A stretch of 64,000 nt of DNA. It comes from Pseudomonadota bacterium. Lineage in GTDB: Bacteria; Pseudomonadota; Alphaproteobacteria; Rhizobiales; Xanthobacteraceae. Every line of letters begins with the position of its first letter. The stretch's first letter is position 1. The notes below the pieces were generated by a model, which saw nothing but the letters and a program-made list of their open reading frames with translations, did not search any database and had not been told where the DNA came from. The translations under genes were made by a program, and so were the position numbers. This document shows, piece by piece, positions 45,541 through 54,282 of this stretch. Where the stretch lies: contig JAFAGM010000139.1 in NCBI GenBank assembly GCA_023422775.1, positions 62,001 through 126,000 of the forward strand. The letters are read 5' to 3'.

Positions 45541-46791
45541 ATGGCTGTAACGACCGGCGACCTTCGTCCATCCCCGGGCGCTGCCACCTGGCGGACGCCG
45601 CTCGTGATCATCATCTGCGGGTGCGCGATTGCGCTGTTGAGTTTCGGGCCGCGCTCGAGCCTCGGCTTCTTCGTGCAGCCGATGGGCGCGGAATTTGCCT
45701 GGGGCCGCGACGTCTTCGGCCTCGCGCTGGCGCTGCAGAACCTGTTGTGGGGACTGGGCCAGCCGATCGCCGGCGCCATTGCTGACCGGTTCGGCATCTT
45801 GCGCGTGATGGTCATCGGCGCGCTGCTCTATGCCGGCGGCCTGCTGCTGATGCGCTATTCCGCGACGCCGATGTCGCTCAATCTCGGCGCCGGCGTCCTG
45901 ATCGGCTTCGGGCTATCCGGCTGTTCGTTCAATCTCGTATTGTCTGCGTTCAGCAAGCTGCTGCCGCCCGAGAAGCGGGGCATCGCGCTCGGCGCCGGGA
46001 CGGCGGCGGGTTCGTTCGGGCAATTCCTGTTCGCGCCGTTCGGCGTGGCGATGATCGACAATTTCGGCTGGCAGCCGGCGCTGACGGTATTCGCGTTGCT
46101 GATGCTGCTGATCGTGCCGCTGTCGCTCGCCATCGCGACGCCGCCCGCAACATCGTCGAATGTCCCGGCTGCCGATCAGCAGTCGTTCAAGACGGCGCTG
46201 GCGGAAGCGTTCGGCCATCGCTCTTATGTGCTGCTGGTGCTCGGCTTCTTCACCTGCGGCTTCCAGCTCGCTTTCATCACCGTGCATCTGCCGGCCTATC
46301 TCGTCGATCGTGGCATTCCCGCATCGACCGGCGGCTGGGTGATTGCGGCAATCGGCCTGTTCAACATCATCGGCTCGCTCAGCGTGGGCTGGCTGCAGAA
46401 CGTGTTTCCGAAGCGCTACATCCTGTCGGCGATCTACTTTACGCGGGCGCTCTCGATCGTTGCCTTCATCTCGTTCCCGATCACCACCTTCTCGGCGGTC
46501 GCCTTCGGCGCCATCAGCGGCCTGACCTGGCTCTCCACCGTGCCGCCGACCTCGGCGCTGGTGGCGCTGATGTTCGGCACCCGCTGGTTTGCGACGCTGT
46601 ATGGCTTTGCCTTCGTCAGCCATCAGGTCGGCGGTTTCCTCGGCGTCTGGCTCGGCGGCATCGTGTTCGAGCAATTCGGTTCCTACACGCCGATCTGGTG
46701 GCTCTCGGTGCTGTTCGGTGTGCTGTCGGCGCTGATCAACCTGCCGATCGTGGAAAAGCCAATCGTTCGTGCGGTTGCACAACCGGCCTGA
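45541..46791 (+). CDS. Major facilitator superfamily transporter
   Basis: A 416-residue permease with about twelve membrane helices. The MFS loop between helices 2 and 3 is seen in GLGQPIAGAIADRFGILRVM, and FGLALALQNLLWGLGQPIAG resembles the oxalate/formate-type (OFA) and monocarboxylate branch. Other helices include VLLVLGFFTCGFQLAFITVH and HQVGGFLGVWLGGIVFEQFG. The start at 45541 follows AGGGGT. It lies 44 bases before acuI in the same direction, so it might carry an organic acid, but the substrate is not known. Confidence 0.88.
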   Translation: MAVTTGDLRPSPGAATWRTPLVIIICGCAIALLSFGPRSSLGFFVQPMGAEFAWGRDVFGLALALQNLLWGLGQPIAGAIADRFGILRVMVIGALLYAGGLLLMRYSATPMSLNLGAGVLIGFGLSGCSFNLVLSAFSKLLPPEKRGIALGAGTAAGSFGQFLFAPFGVAMIDNFGWQPALTVFALLMLLIVPLSLAIATPPATSSNVPAADQQSFKTALAEAFGHRSYVLLVLGFFTCGFQLAFITVHLPAYLVDRGIPASTGGWVIAAIGLFNIIGSLSVGWLQNVFPKRYILSAIYFTRALSIVAFISFPITTFSAVAFGAISGLTWLSTVPPTSALVALMFGTRWFATLYGFAFVSHQVGGFLGVWLGGIVFEQFGSYTPIWWLSVLFGVLSALINLPIVEKPIVRAVAQPA

Positions 46792-46835
46792 TGCGGTAAA
46801 CACTCTCCAGATAACCAGAGTCCGGGGAGTTTGCC

Positions 46836-47822
46836 GTGGGTACATTCAAGGCCATCAGGATCGACAAGGCGGAAAAGGGTACCACCGTCGCGCTGACGCA
46901 GTTCGACGAAGCCGAATTGATGGAAGGCGATGTGACCGTCGCCGTCGAATGGTCGACGCTGAACTACAAGGATGGTTTAGCCGTCACCGGCAAGGCTCCG
47001 GTGGTGCGGCGTTTTCCGATGATCGCCGGCATCGACTTTGCCGGCACCGTCGAACAATCCTCGCATCCGCAGTGGAAGGCCGGCGACAAGGTTGTCTGCA
47101 ACGGCTGGGGCATGGGCGAAACCCATCTCGGCGCCTATGCCGCCAAGGCCCGCGTCAAGGGTGACTGGCTGGTGCGGCTGCCGGACGGGATGTCGACCCG
47201 CGAAGCGATGGCGATCGGCACCGCTGGATACACCGCGATGCTGTCGGTGCTGGCGCTGGAGAAACATGGCCTGACGCCCGCGAGCGGTCCGATCGTGGTC
47301 ACCGGCGCTGCCGGCGGCGTCGGTTCGGTTGCCACCGCCGTCCTTGCAAAGCTCGGCTACCACGTCATCGCGTCCACCGGGCGGATGTCGGAAGCGGACT
47401 ATCTCAGGGGTCTCGGTGCTGCCGAGGTGATCGATCGCGCCGAGCTTTCCGGGCCGGCCAAGCCGCTGGCCAAGGAGCGCTGGGCAGGGGGCATCGACAG
47501 CGTCGGATCGACCACGCTCGCCAACGTGCTCTCGATGACCAAATATGGCGGCGCCATTGCTGCCTGCGGGCTTGCCGCCGGCATGGACCTGCCGTCCTCG
47601 GTCGCACCATTTATTTTGCGTGGGGTGTGCCTTCTCGGCATCGATTCCGTGATGTGCCCGCTACCCCAGCGAAAGCTCGCCTGGAGCCGCCTCGCCAGCG
47701 ACCTCGACAAGGCAAAGCTATCTGAAATTACTCATGAAATTAACCTTGACCAGGTCGTCGACGCCGGCGCACAAATACTGGCCGGGCAGGTCCGCGGTAG
47801 AATCGTGGTAAAAATAACCTAA
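46836..47822 (+). CDS. acuI: Acrylyl-CoA reductase-like zinc-free MDR oxidoreductase
   Basis: A 328-residue medium-chain reductase from a GTG start. It carries [60 protein letters not shown] and the NADPH loop [20 protein letters not shown], all marks of the AcuI/YhdH family, which reduces acrylyl-CoA to propionyl-CoA with NADPH. GGGGAG lies about seven bases upstream. Probably in one unit with the MFS transporter. Confidence 0.9.
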   Translation: MGTFKAIRIDKAEKGTTVALTQFDEAELMEGDVTVAVEWSTLNYKDGLAVTGKAPVVRRFPMIAGIDFAGTVEQSSHPQWKAGDKVVCNGWGMGETHLGAYAAKARVKGDWLVRLPDGMSTREAMAIGTAGYTAMLSVLALEKHGLTPASGPIVVTGAAGGVGSVATAVLAKLGYHVIASTGRMSEADYLRGLGAAEVIDRAELSGPAKPLAKERWAGGIDSVGSTTLANVLSMTKYGGAIAACGLAAGMDLPSSVAPFILRGVCLLGIDSVMCPLPQRKLAWSRLASDLDKAKLSEITHEINLDQVVDAGAQILAGQVRGRIVVKIT

Positions 47823-47938
47823 CGTTGTTCAGACTTTGCCAACCAAGCTGCTCCAATGTTGCCACGGTTAGTATGGTAAGCAGCGGGTAAAGAATTTTCA
47901 GGCGGGGGCCCGCGCTCTTGTAAGGTTGGAGTAGGTGC

Positions 47939-48538
47939 ATGCTTGCGCGTTTGGTTATGGGGGCCGTGACGGCCAGTGCGATGGTCGTTCCTGCGCTGGC
48001 CGGTATGATGAATGCAGACGAGGCCCGCAAGTTTGTGGCCGGCAAGGTTTTCGCTTTCACCTGTTTCGATGGCACCCGCGGCGCGGGCCGGATTATGGAC
48101 GATCTCGGCGCCGTCGGTTCGGTCCAGTTCAGCGGTTCGGGGCCGATCCGCCGGGTACGCCTGCCCGGCAATACGCTGCAGATTCGCGGCCAGGCCGTCT
48201 GTGCATCCATCAAGGGTATGCCGTTCGAGCCGTGCTTCAACCTCGACAAGCAGGATGAGCGCTCATTCCGCGGCTCGGTCTCGGGCATGGGCTTCGCCTA
48301 TTGCGATTTCCGCCACCAGGGCGCATCGCAGATGCTGATCGCGCGCTCCGTGGCGCGACCACGTTCGCTGCTTCGCCGCGAGGAAGCGACGCGCTCGGCC
48401 GATGCACGCGCCGAGGTATCGTCGCGGGTCCAGACCCCGCCGGTCGAAAGCGCCAAGCTTGAGCCGGTGAAATCCGAGGCCAAGGCCGAGCCTGCCAAGA
48501 TTGAAGGCGTGCCGGAACTGCGCCGCTCGGCGGATTGA
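47939..48538 (+). CDS. Secreted protein of unknown function
   Basis: A 199-residue protein with a signal peptide MLARLVMGAVTASAMVVPAL ending near AGM. The mature domain MNADEARKFVAGKVFAFTCF, DGTRGAGRIMDDLGAVGSVQ and four cysteines (FTCF, AVCAS, EPCFN, YCDF) suggests a disulfide-bonded periplasmic domain. The last 70 residues are polar and low-complexity (VKSEAKAEPAKIEG). I do not recognise a family, though similar proteins occur in Bradyrhizobium. Its stop lies four bases from the convergent DUF2339 gene. Confidence 0.75.
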   Translation: MLARLVMGAVTASAMVVPALAGMMNADEARKFVAGKVFAFTCFDGTRGAGRIMDDLGAVGSVQFSGSGPIRRVRLPGNTLQIRGQAVCASIKGMPFEPCFNLDKQDERSFRGSVSGMGFAYCDFRHQGASQMLIARSVARPRSLLRREEATRSADARAEVSSRVQTPPVESAKLEPVKSEAKAEPAKIEGVPELRRSAD

Positions 48539-48542
48539 TCGA

Positions 48543-51251
48543 TCACCCCGTTGCGGGTGCTGCCGGAGGGGCCGGCGGCGCCGCCGATTGCCGGCGGAAC
48601 AGGATGCGCTGGTACAGCCAGCCGATGGCCACCAGCACCAGCCCGAGGCACATGAACGACAGCGCGCGGTAGACGCCGGTCAGCGTCGACATGTCGATCA
48701 GGAACGCCTTTCCGATCGTCAGCGCAATGACGGCGGCGGACGCCAGACGCGCGCGTTGTGAGTTGAACAGAACGCCGATGCCGAGCAGAATCACGCCGAA
48801 TGCGAGCCACGCGATCGAATAGGTATATTGTTCGGCGCCGGTGGTCGGCCCCACCGACAGAACCGGGCCGTGATAGATTCTGCGGATTTCAAGCGTGACG
48901 TAAGCGAGCGCGAGAATCAGCGCGCCCGCTGCGACCGTGTTGGCGTAGGCGACCGGACGCCGGCCCGCCACCGCATAGGACAACAGCAGCGCCAGCACGG
49001 CGGGCAGGGCGTAGCCGAGCAGCAGCAGGTTGATGATGGCGCCGCCGACGTCGATGTGCCAGAGAAGCGGGTTCTCCAGCACCAGCAGTCCGAACAGCGC
49101 CGCCAGGCCGGCGAATGCCGTGAGCAGGATCGCGCCGGCATTGTGAATGACGCTGCCGGTGCGGATGCGCAGGCGCTCGAGCCCGATCGCCATCGCCAGC
49201 GCCACGCAGACCTGCAACGCAATCTCGGTAAGGCCGGCGCTCTGGCGATAGACGTCGCCACTGTTGACCGCGTGGCGGATCTGCATGAACGCCAGCAGCA
49301 CCGTGAACACGATCGCCGCCGATTCCACCGTCCGCAGCGGCGCATCGTCGCCGCCGCGGCGCAGGAAGATGCTTCCGGCCCAGAACGAGAGCGCCGGAAT
49401 GCCGTAGCCCCACAACAGCCAGTTGAATATTGGCGTGGTGCCGACCGCGTTGCCCGCAATGCGCGGCTCGTAGCCGATCCGCAGCACCACGATCGCAGCG
49501 AGGATCGCAGCCAGCGAGCGCAGGAAGGCAATCGGCCGCTGGGTTGAAATCCAGGCGGTACCTGCGGACATCAGCGCCAGCGCAATCGTGAGCCAGCCTT
49601 TTTCCAGCGCAAAGGTCAGCGCCAGCGCCATTGCTGAGAGCGCGCCGGTCGCAAACAGTGCGATCGAGGGCTGTAGCCCCGGACGGTCCTCGCGCCTGGC
49701 GAGGATCTCGGTCGCGGTGGCATAGGCCGCGGCGAGCGCGACTGCGACGATGGCGAACGGAATCGAGCGGTCGAGATGCGCGATGCGGGCGTAGAGCGCG
49801 ACCAGCAGCGCCAGCGGCGTGAAGACCGCCGCCGCTGACCAGATCACCGGTATGATCGGCCCAGTGGAGCGGCCCTGCGCCAGGAATCCCGCCACGCCAA
49901 AACCTGCGGCGAAGATCGCGGCCGACACCAGATGCAACGACACCGATCCGTCCGTGGCGTTCGGTCCGATGCCCGGCAGCGCGCCGCCTGGCAGCACCAG
50001 CATATCGGCGTTGGCGCGAACGGCCCATTCGGCGAACACGACGAACACCAGTGCAGCGGCGGCCCCGACGGCTCCAGTCGCCGCATCGCTGCGCCAGGCC
50101 ACCAACAGGCTGCCGGCCACCAGCAGGCCGAACACGATCATCGCGGTGTCGGCATGAAAGCCGTTCAGCACGATCAGCGTGGCGCCAAAGAGATACGCCG
50201 CGAGCGAACCGGACGAGATCGGTTCGACCTCGCCTTGCTCTGCCGGCGGGCCGAACATGAACCCGCATACGACAAGCAATGCGGCGAGGATGAAGCCTGC
50301 AAGGACATGGAAGGCGTGCGGGCCGATCATCGATGGCCCGCATTGCAGGCAGGGGAACGTCCACAGCAGCGCGAACGCGATCGTGGTGACCGCGAGCCAC
50401 CGCCACAGCCGGACGCGCGCCAGACCGAAGGCCGCCGCAGTGACGATGGCCAGATAGACATAAAGCGCCCAGAAGTCGGGCTTGTCTGACGATACCAGGA
50501 CGGGCGTGGCGAAGGCGCCGACGACGCCGAGACCGGCAAGCGCCGGGCCGTGCAGCAGCGCGGCAGCCAGCGTTCCGAGCGCCACCAGTCCCAGCAGGAT
50601 GAACGCGGTTGCCGGCACCAGAAAGCCGTACAGCGCATAGGCCGCATAAACCGTGGCGAAGGCCACCGCCGTTCCGGCCGCCGTCAGGATCGCCGGAATG
50701 TTGGCAATCGGTATTGCTGCGATGGCGGAGATGCTCTCCTTGCGGCGGGTCCATTCGCCGGCCAGCAGCAAGGCAAGGGCGAACAGGCCACCAAGCACTG
50801 TGCGCACTTCGGGGCCGAGCAGCCCGGCCTCGATCGAATAGCGCACCATGAAGAAGCCGCCGAGCGCCAGCGTCAGCCCGCCGATCCACACCACCCAGCG
50901 GGTGCCGACGGTTTCCTCGAACCCGCGATCTGGTTGCGGCAGCGGAGGGGGCGGTGCCGCGGGGCTGCCTGCAGCAGCTTCCTGCCCGGCCTCGGCGGGA
51001 ACTGCGGGTTCAACATCGGGAACAAGAGGCGGTGGCGTCGGTGTGATTCCCGGCGAAGCCGGCGGCAGCGTTTGCTCGAATGCCTCAAACGGCGTGAGTG
51101 GTGGGGGCACAGCAGTGGGCGTGGCCGCCTTCGTCCCGATCGCCTCAAGCTGCGTTCGCAGTTCCGCGACCTGGTTCATGGCCTTTCGCGCGAACGCGAG
51201 GGCGACAATCGCGATCGCGAGCGCGGCGAAATCGAACGGCAAATCGAACAT
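48543..51251 (-). CDS. DUF2339 family multi-spanning membrane protein
   Basis: A 902-residue protein. An N-terminal helix (FAALAIAIVALAFARKAMNQ) and short coil are followed by a Pro-rich linker (PPPLPQPDRGFEETVGTRWV), then over twenty hydrophobic segments to the end. FEETVGTRWVVWIGGLTLAL and GGFFMVRYSIEAGLLGPEVR are the marks of DUF2339. The start at 51251 (MFDLPFDF) has GGAGG six bases upstream; the frame is open to 51374. Function unknown in the family. Confidence 0.9.
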   Translation of the reverse strand: MFDLPFDFAALAIAIVALAFARKAMNQVAELRTQLEAIGTKAATPTAVPPPLTPFEAFEQTLPPASPGITPTPPPLVPDVEPAVPAEAGQEAAAGSPAAPPPPLPQPDRGFEETVGTRWVVWIGGLTLALGGFFMVRYSIEAGLLGPEVRTVLGGLFALALLLAGEWTRRKESISAIAAIPIANIPAILTAAGTAVAFATVYAAYALYGFLVPATAFILLGLVALGTLAAALLHGPALAGLGVVGAFATPVLVSSDKPDFWALYVYLAIVTAAAFGLARVRLWRWLAVTTIAFALLWTFPCLQCGPSMIGPHAFHVLAGFILAALLVVCGFMFGPPAEQGEVEPISSGSLAAYLFGATLIVLNGFHADTAMIVFGLLVAGSLLVAWRSDAATGAVGAAAALVFVVFAEWAVRANADMLVLPGGALPGIGPNATDGSVSLHLVSAAIFAAGFGVAGFLAQGRSTGPIIPVIWSAAAVFTPLALLVALYARIAHLDRSIPFAIVAVALAAAYATATEILARREDRPGLQPSIALFATGALSAMALALTFALEKGWLTIALALMSAGTAWISTQRPIAFLRSLAAILAAIVVLRIGYEPRIAGNAVGTTPIFNWLLWGYGIPALSFWAGSIFLRRGGDDAPLRTVESAAIVFTVLLAFMQIRHAVNSGDVYRQSAGLTEIALQVCVALAMAIGLERLRIRTGSVIHNAGAILLTAFAGLAALFGLLVLENPLLWHIDVGGAIINLLLLGYALPAVLALLLSYAVAGRRPVAYANTVAAGALILALAYVTLEIRRIYHGPVLSVGPTTGAEQYTYSIAWLAFGVILLGIGVLFNSQRARLASAAVIALTIGKAFLIDMSTLTGVYRALSFMCLGLVLVAIGWLYQRILFRRQSAAPPAPPAAPATG

Positions 51252-51270
51252 CGGGCCTCCAGGTGCGTTC

Positions 51271-51353
51271 CAAGCGTTTTCAAGCGAAGCATGCCCTCGG
51301 ACTTGATCCGGGGGTGGACACCGGTTCGCGTGAAGAAAACGCGTCAAAACAAA
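51271..51353. repeat. Palindromic repeat, 'gcgttttcgagcgaag' family, copy 4
   Basis: Pieces aagcgttttcaagcgaagca, a short insert catgccctcggacttgatcc, then gtggacaccggttcgcgtga and agaaaacgcgtcaaaacaaa. It differs from the copy at 25462 by the insert in the middle and by lacking a clear end hairpin. Confidence 0.75.
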
Positions 51354-51436
51354 TGACCAGCCGTAACCGGCCACGTCCGCAGCCTGGTTGCAATCCAGTG
51401 AGTGCAGCTTTACCCGCTAAAAGTTCAAATGGATGG

Positions 51437-51943
51437 CTAGTCGAGGTCGACCCGGAACGGCCGGCCTTCTACCGTCATGCTGCCTGGGCCCATTTCGTCG
51501 AGCGCGCGCAGCATTCGTCCATCGCGCCCCAGCGCCTTGTCGGCAAGCGTGACGATCAGCCGGTTGGGCGAAGCGATCGGGGAGCGGGCACGGATCTGCC
51601 TGGCGATTTCGATCTCGTTGCGGTGCGGATTGAGCATGCAGGCGGCCGCAAACGCGCTTGCCGTCGAACGGCTTATCCCCGCATAGCAATGCACCACCAA
51701 CGGCGCGCTGCGGTCCCAGCTGCGGACGAAATTCAGCACCCTCTCGATATGCTCGTCCGATGGCGCGAGAAATCCGTCCATCTCCTGGGTGATGTCGTCC
51801 ATCGACACCTTGAGGTGGTTCGCCTCCAGCACCGAGGCCGGGCGCTGCACCTGATCGATATTGGCCATCACGGTGAGGATGTGGCTGGCGCCGGTGACCT
51901 TGACGGTCTCGGGAAGGGCGGCAAGCGAGCAGACATGAATCAT
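51437..51943 (-). CDS. Tyrosine/dual-specificity phosphatase-like protein
   Basis: A 168-residue protein with the phosphatase P-loop VVHCYAGISRSTASAFAAAC (H-C-x5-R; Cys86, Arg92) and ANHLKVSMDDITQEMDGFLA, with an Asp in the general-acid region. Bacterial proteins of this form are annotated as tyrosine phosphatase family. The target is unknown. AGGAT lies five bases before the start. It stands alone between the DUF2339 gene and the HD hydrolase. Confidence 0.88.
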   Translation of the reverse strand: MIHVCSLAALPETVKVTGASHILTVMANIDQVQRPASVLEANHLKVSMDDITQEMDGFLAPSDEHIERVLNFVRSWDRSAPLVVHCYAGISRSTASAFAAACMLNPHRNEIEIARQIRARSPIASPNRLIVTLADKALGRDGRMLRALDEMGPGSMTVEGRPFRVDLD

Positions 51944-52033
51944 GGCGATCCTACGAAGCGTTCCTGGAGCGTCCTGTTTTGTCGTGATTATAGGGCCCCG
52001 GAGCAGGTGGCGAAAGCGGCATTGCGTGGGGCT

Positions 52034-52645
52034 TCAGGCCAGCAAAAGGTTAAATCGAGTTAAAAACTGTTTCTCAGCCCTGGCTGCGGTCCATGGCGTC
52101 AGATAGTCGCGCACCGTCGCTTCGGGCAGGCCGGGATCCCGGCCGAACAGCCGCTTCGCTTCGGCCTGCGAAAAGCCCGCCAGATGGGTCGCCTCGAGAT
52201 AGGCTGCACCGCGGTCGGCGGCCTTGATCGCCTTGGTGATTTCATCGGCCAGGACAGGCGGCAGGCCGAAGCGGATATGGATCGCCGCGAGCAGGCGCTT
52301 TTCCACCACCTTGTAGTCGCCGCCGAGCACCGCCTTGAATGGCGAGATCATGTCGCCGATGACATATTCCGGCGCGTCGTGCAGCAACGCCGCAAGCCGA
52401 AAACGGACGTCGACGCGGGGCAATTGCTCGCGCATCACGGTTTCCACCAGCAGCGTGTGCTGCGCCACCGAGAAGATATGCGCGCCGCTGGTCTGCCCGT
52501 TCCAGCGTGCGACGCGCGCCAGCCCGTGCGCGATATCGGCGATCTCGATATCGAGCGGCGAGGGGTCGAGTAGATCGAGCCGCCGTCCCGACAGCATCCG
52601 CTGCCAGGCACGGGCCGAGACATCAGACGATTTTCGGGCCGTCAT
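52034..52645 (-). CDS. HD-domain hydrolase (YfbR/5'-deoxynucleotidase-like)
   Basis: A 203-residue HD-superfamily phosphohydrolase. Metal ligands are visible: HIFSVAQHTLLVE (first His), RLAALLHDAPEYVIGDMISP (the HD pair) and KAADRGAAYLEATHLAG (final Asp). It resembles the YfbR nucleotidase group that dephosphorylates deoxynucleoside monophosphates; the substrate is inferred. The start overlaps the end of tag by four bases (ATGA), so it is the third gene of the ygfZ-tag-HD operon. Confidence 0.87.
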   Translation of the reverse strand: MTARKSSDVSARAWQRMLSGRRLDLLDPSPLDIEIADIAHGLARVARWNGQTSGAHIFSVAQHTLLVETVMREQLPRVDVRFRLAALLHDAPEYVIGDMISPFKAVLGGDYKVVEKRLLAAIHIRFGLPPVLADEITKAIKAADRGAAYLEATHLAGFSQAEAKRLFGRDPGLPEATVRDYLTPWTAARAEKQFLTRFNLLLA

Positions 52646-53268
52646 TTGGATTTGAGGCGGGGCTTGCGAAGCTTTCCGCTGCAGCTCTCGTGGCAGAAGC
52701 AGGTGACCAGGTGGTCGTTGACCATGCCGGTGGCCTGCATGAAGGCGTAGACGATGGTCGGGCCGACGAACTTGAATCCGCGCGCGCCGAGTTCCTTGGA
52801 AATTTTGATCGAGACCGGCGTCGAGGCCGGCACGCTAGCGGTGGTCTTGAACTGGTTGACGACAGGTTTGCCGTCGACGAAATCCCACAGGAATTTGGAG
52901 AAGCCCGGACCTTCCGCCATGATCTTGAGATAGGCCTTGGCGCTGTTCACCGTGCCCTCGATCTTGGCGCGGTTGCGCACGATGCCGGCATCGTTCATCA
53001 GCGCGTGGACTTTCTTCTCGTTGTAGCGCGCGATCTTCTCCGGCTGGAAGTCGTCGAAGGCTTTGCGGAAGTTTTCGCGCTTGCGGAGGATCGTGATCCA
53101 CGACAACCCGGCCTGGAAGCCGTCGAGGATCAGTTTCTCGTACAGCGCACGGTCATCATATTCCGGCACGCCCCATTCGGTGTCGTGATAGGCCATGTAG
53201 AACGGGTCTTCGCCCGGCCACGGACACCGCGTCTTGCCGTCGGCATGCAGGCGCGCAGATCGGCTCAT
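52642..53268 (-). CDS. tag: DNA-3-methyladenine glycosylase I
   Basis: Tag removes 3-methyladenine from DNA. The 208-residue protein has RCPWPGEDPFYMAYHDTEWG (zinc Cys15 and His), RALYEKLILDGFQAGLSWIT, ILRKRENFRKAFDDFQPEKI and the C-terminal zinc ligands VNDHLVTCFCH. It overlaps both neighbours by four bases and so is tightly coupled to ygfZ and the HD hydrolase. Confidence 0.96.
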   Translation of the reverse strand: MSRSARLHADGKTRCPWPGEDPFYMAYHDTEWGVPEYDDRALYEKLILDGFQAGLSWITILRKRENFRKAFDDFQPEKIARYNEKKVHALMNDAGIVRNRAKIEGTVNSAKAYLKIMAEGPGFSKFLWDFVDGKPVVNQFKTTASVPASTPVSIKISKELGARGFKFVGPTIVYAFMQATGMVNDHLVTCFCHESCSGKLRKPRLKSK

Positions 53269-54146
53269 GCGACGGTCTGCTTCGGTGGAGTGCTGATATC
53301 ACCGGGGTCAGCCAGGTGCATCGCAAGGCCGCCCGCGCTCAGTCCCAGCCCGGCACCAAGCGCGTCCGCCACGCGATCGATGCGGACCAGCGCGAGGCCT
53401 TTGCCGCCGGCAGTCGATCCCATGGTGCCGACCGTTTTGTCGCCGGCGAGGACAGGGGTGCCGGTTTCCGGCGAGAAGTCGTCGAGAACCACGCGCACGA
53501 TCCGCGTCCGCGCCGTTCCTCGGTGCTGCATCCGCGACACCACTTCCTGACCGACATAGCAGCCCTTGTCGAAATCGACGCCGTGCAGGCGGTCCATGTT
53601 GGTCTCGTGCGGAAACGCGTCGCTGTACATGAAATCGAGCCCGCCGCGCGGAATACCCGAGGCGATGCGATGCGCCTCGTAGGCGTCGCTGTCGACGAGA
53701 TCGGCGTCGATCAGGTCGGCCACCTTCTGCTTCAGGTCTTCGGGAACGAGGATGCGCCAGCCCAATGCCTCGAGCCGCGGATCGGCAAAGGCCAGGTCCG
53801 GCTTCACGGTGGGCTCGCCATCCCATGCCGCCAGCACGCCCATACGAGCGGAGATGTTCTCGACCGCGACCTTGGCGCGCAGCTTGTAGAAGCCGAGCTT
53901 GTCGGCGAGGGTCTGCGCCAGCGGGCGCGGCGCGTCGATCAGGAAGCCGCCGCCATGGCCGGCGGGGGCCTCCGTGATCAGAAAATCGATCGTGATCTTG
54001 CCCTGCGGCGTCAGCAGCGCGCCGAACCGCCCCTGACCCGGCTGCAGCAGCGTGACGTCAGTGGTGACGAGGCCATTGAGGAAGCTGCGGGCGTCCTCGC
54101 CGCTGACCTTGACCACGCCCCGGTCCGGTAGAAACGCTGCTTTCAT
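53265..54146 (-). CDS. ygfZ: Folate-binding YgfZ/GcvT-like protein
   Basis: A 293-residue tetrahydrofolate-binding protein that helps keep certain Fe-S enzymes intact. The YgfZ signature K-G-C-Y-x-G-Q-E is present in GVDFDKGCYVGQEVVSRMQH. Also typical are VKVSGEDARSFLNGLVTTDV and GIPRGGLDFMYSDAFPHETN. The start at 54146 (MKAAFLPDRG) is preferred over 54218. It is the first gene of the operon with tag and the HD hydrolase, and is divergent from the dihydroorotase-like gene. Confidence 0.92.
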   Translation of the reverse strand: MKAAFLPDRGVVKVSGEDARSFLNGLVTTDVTLLQPGQGRFGALLTPQGKITIDFLITEAPAGHGGGFLIDAPRPLAQTLADKLGFYKLRAKVAVENISARMGVLAAWDGEPTVKPDLAFADPRLEALGWRILVPEDLKQKVADLIDADLVDSDAYEAHRIASGIPRGGLDFMYSDAFPHETNMDRLHGVDFDKGCYVGQEVVSRMQHRGTARTRIVRVVLDDFSPETGTPVLAGDKTVGTMGSTAGGKGLALVRIDRVADALGAGLGLSAGGLAMHLADPGDISTPPKQTVA

Positions 54147-54282
54147 AAGTAAAAACGGCCCCTTGTGACGTTTTTCTGAAGTTCCTGGGGAAACCGAGGT
54201 GCCGGATTTCCCATGCAAAGTTAAGGCGCTAGAGTGCCGCCAACAAGCCCCGCGCGATAGCCTGAAGCGGCATCGAGGATCG

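Noticed and set aside
48889..50889. A 666-residue minus-strand open frame inside the DUF2339 gene
   Set aside because: It is an out-of-frame shadow of the membrane protein and is Arg- and Ala-rich, as expected for GC-rich shadow frames.
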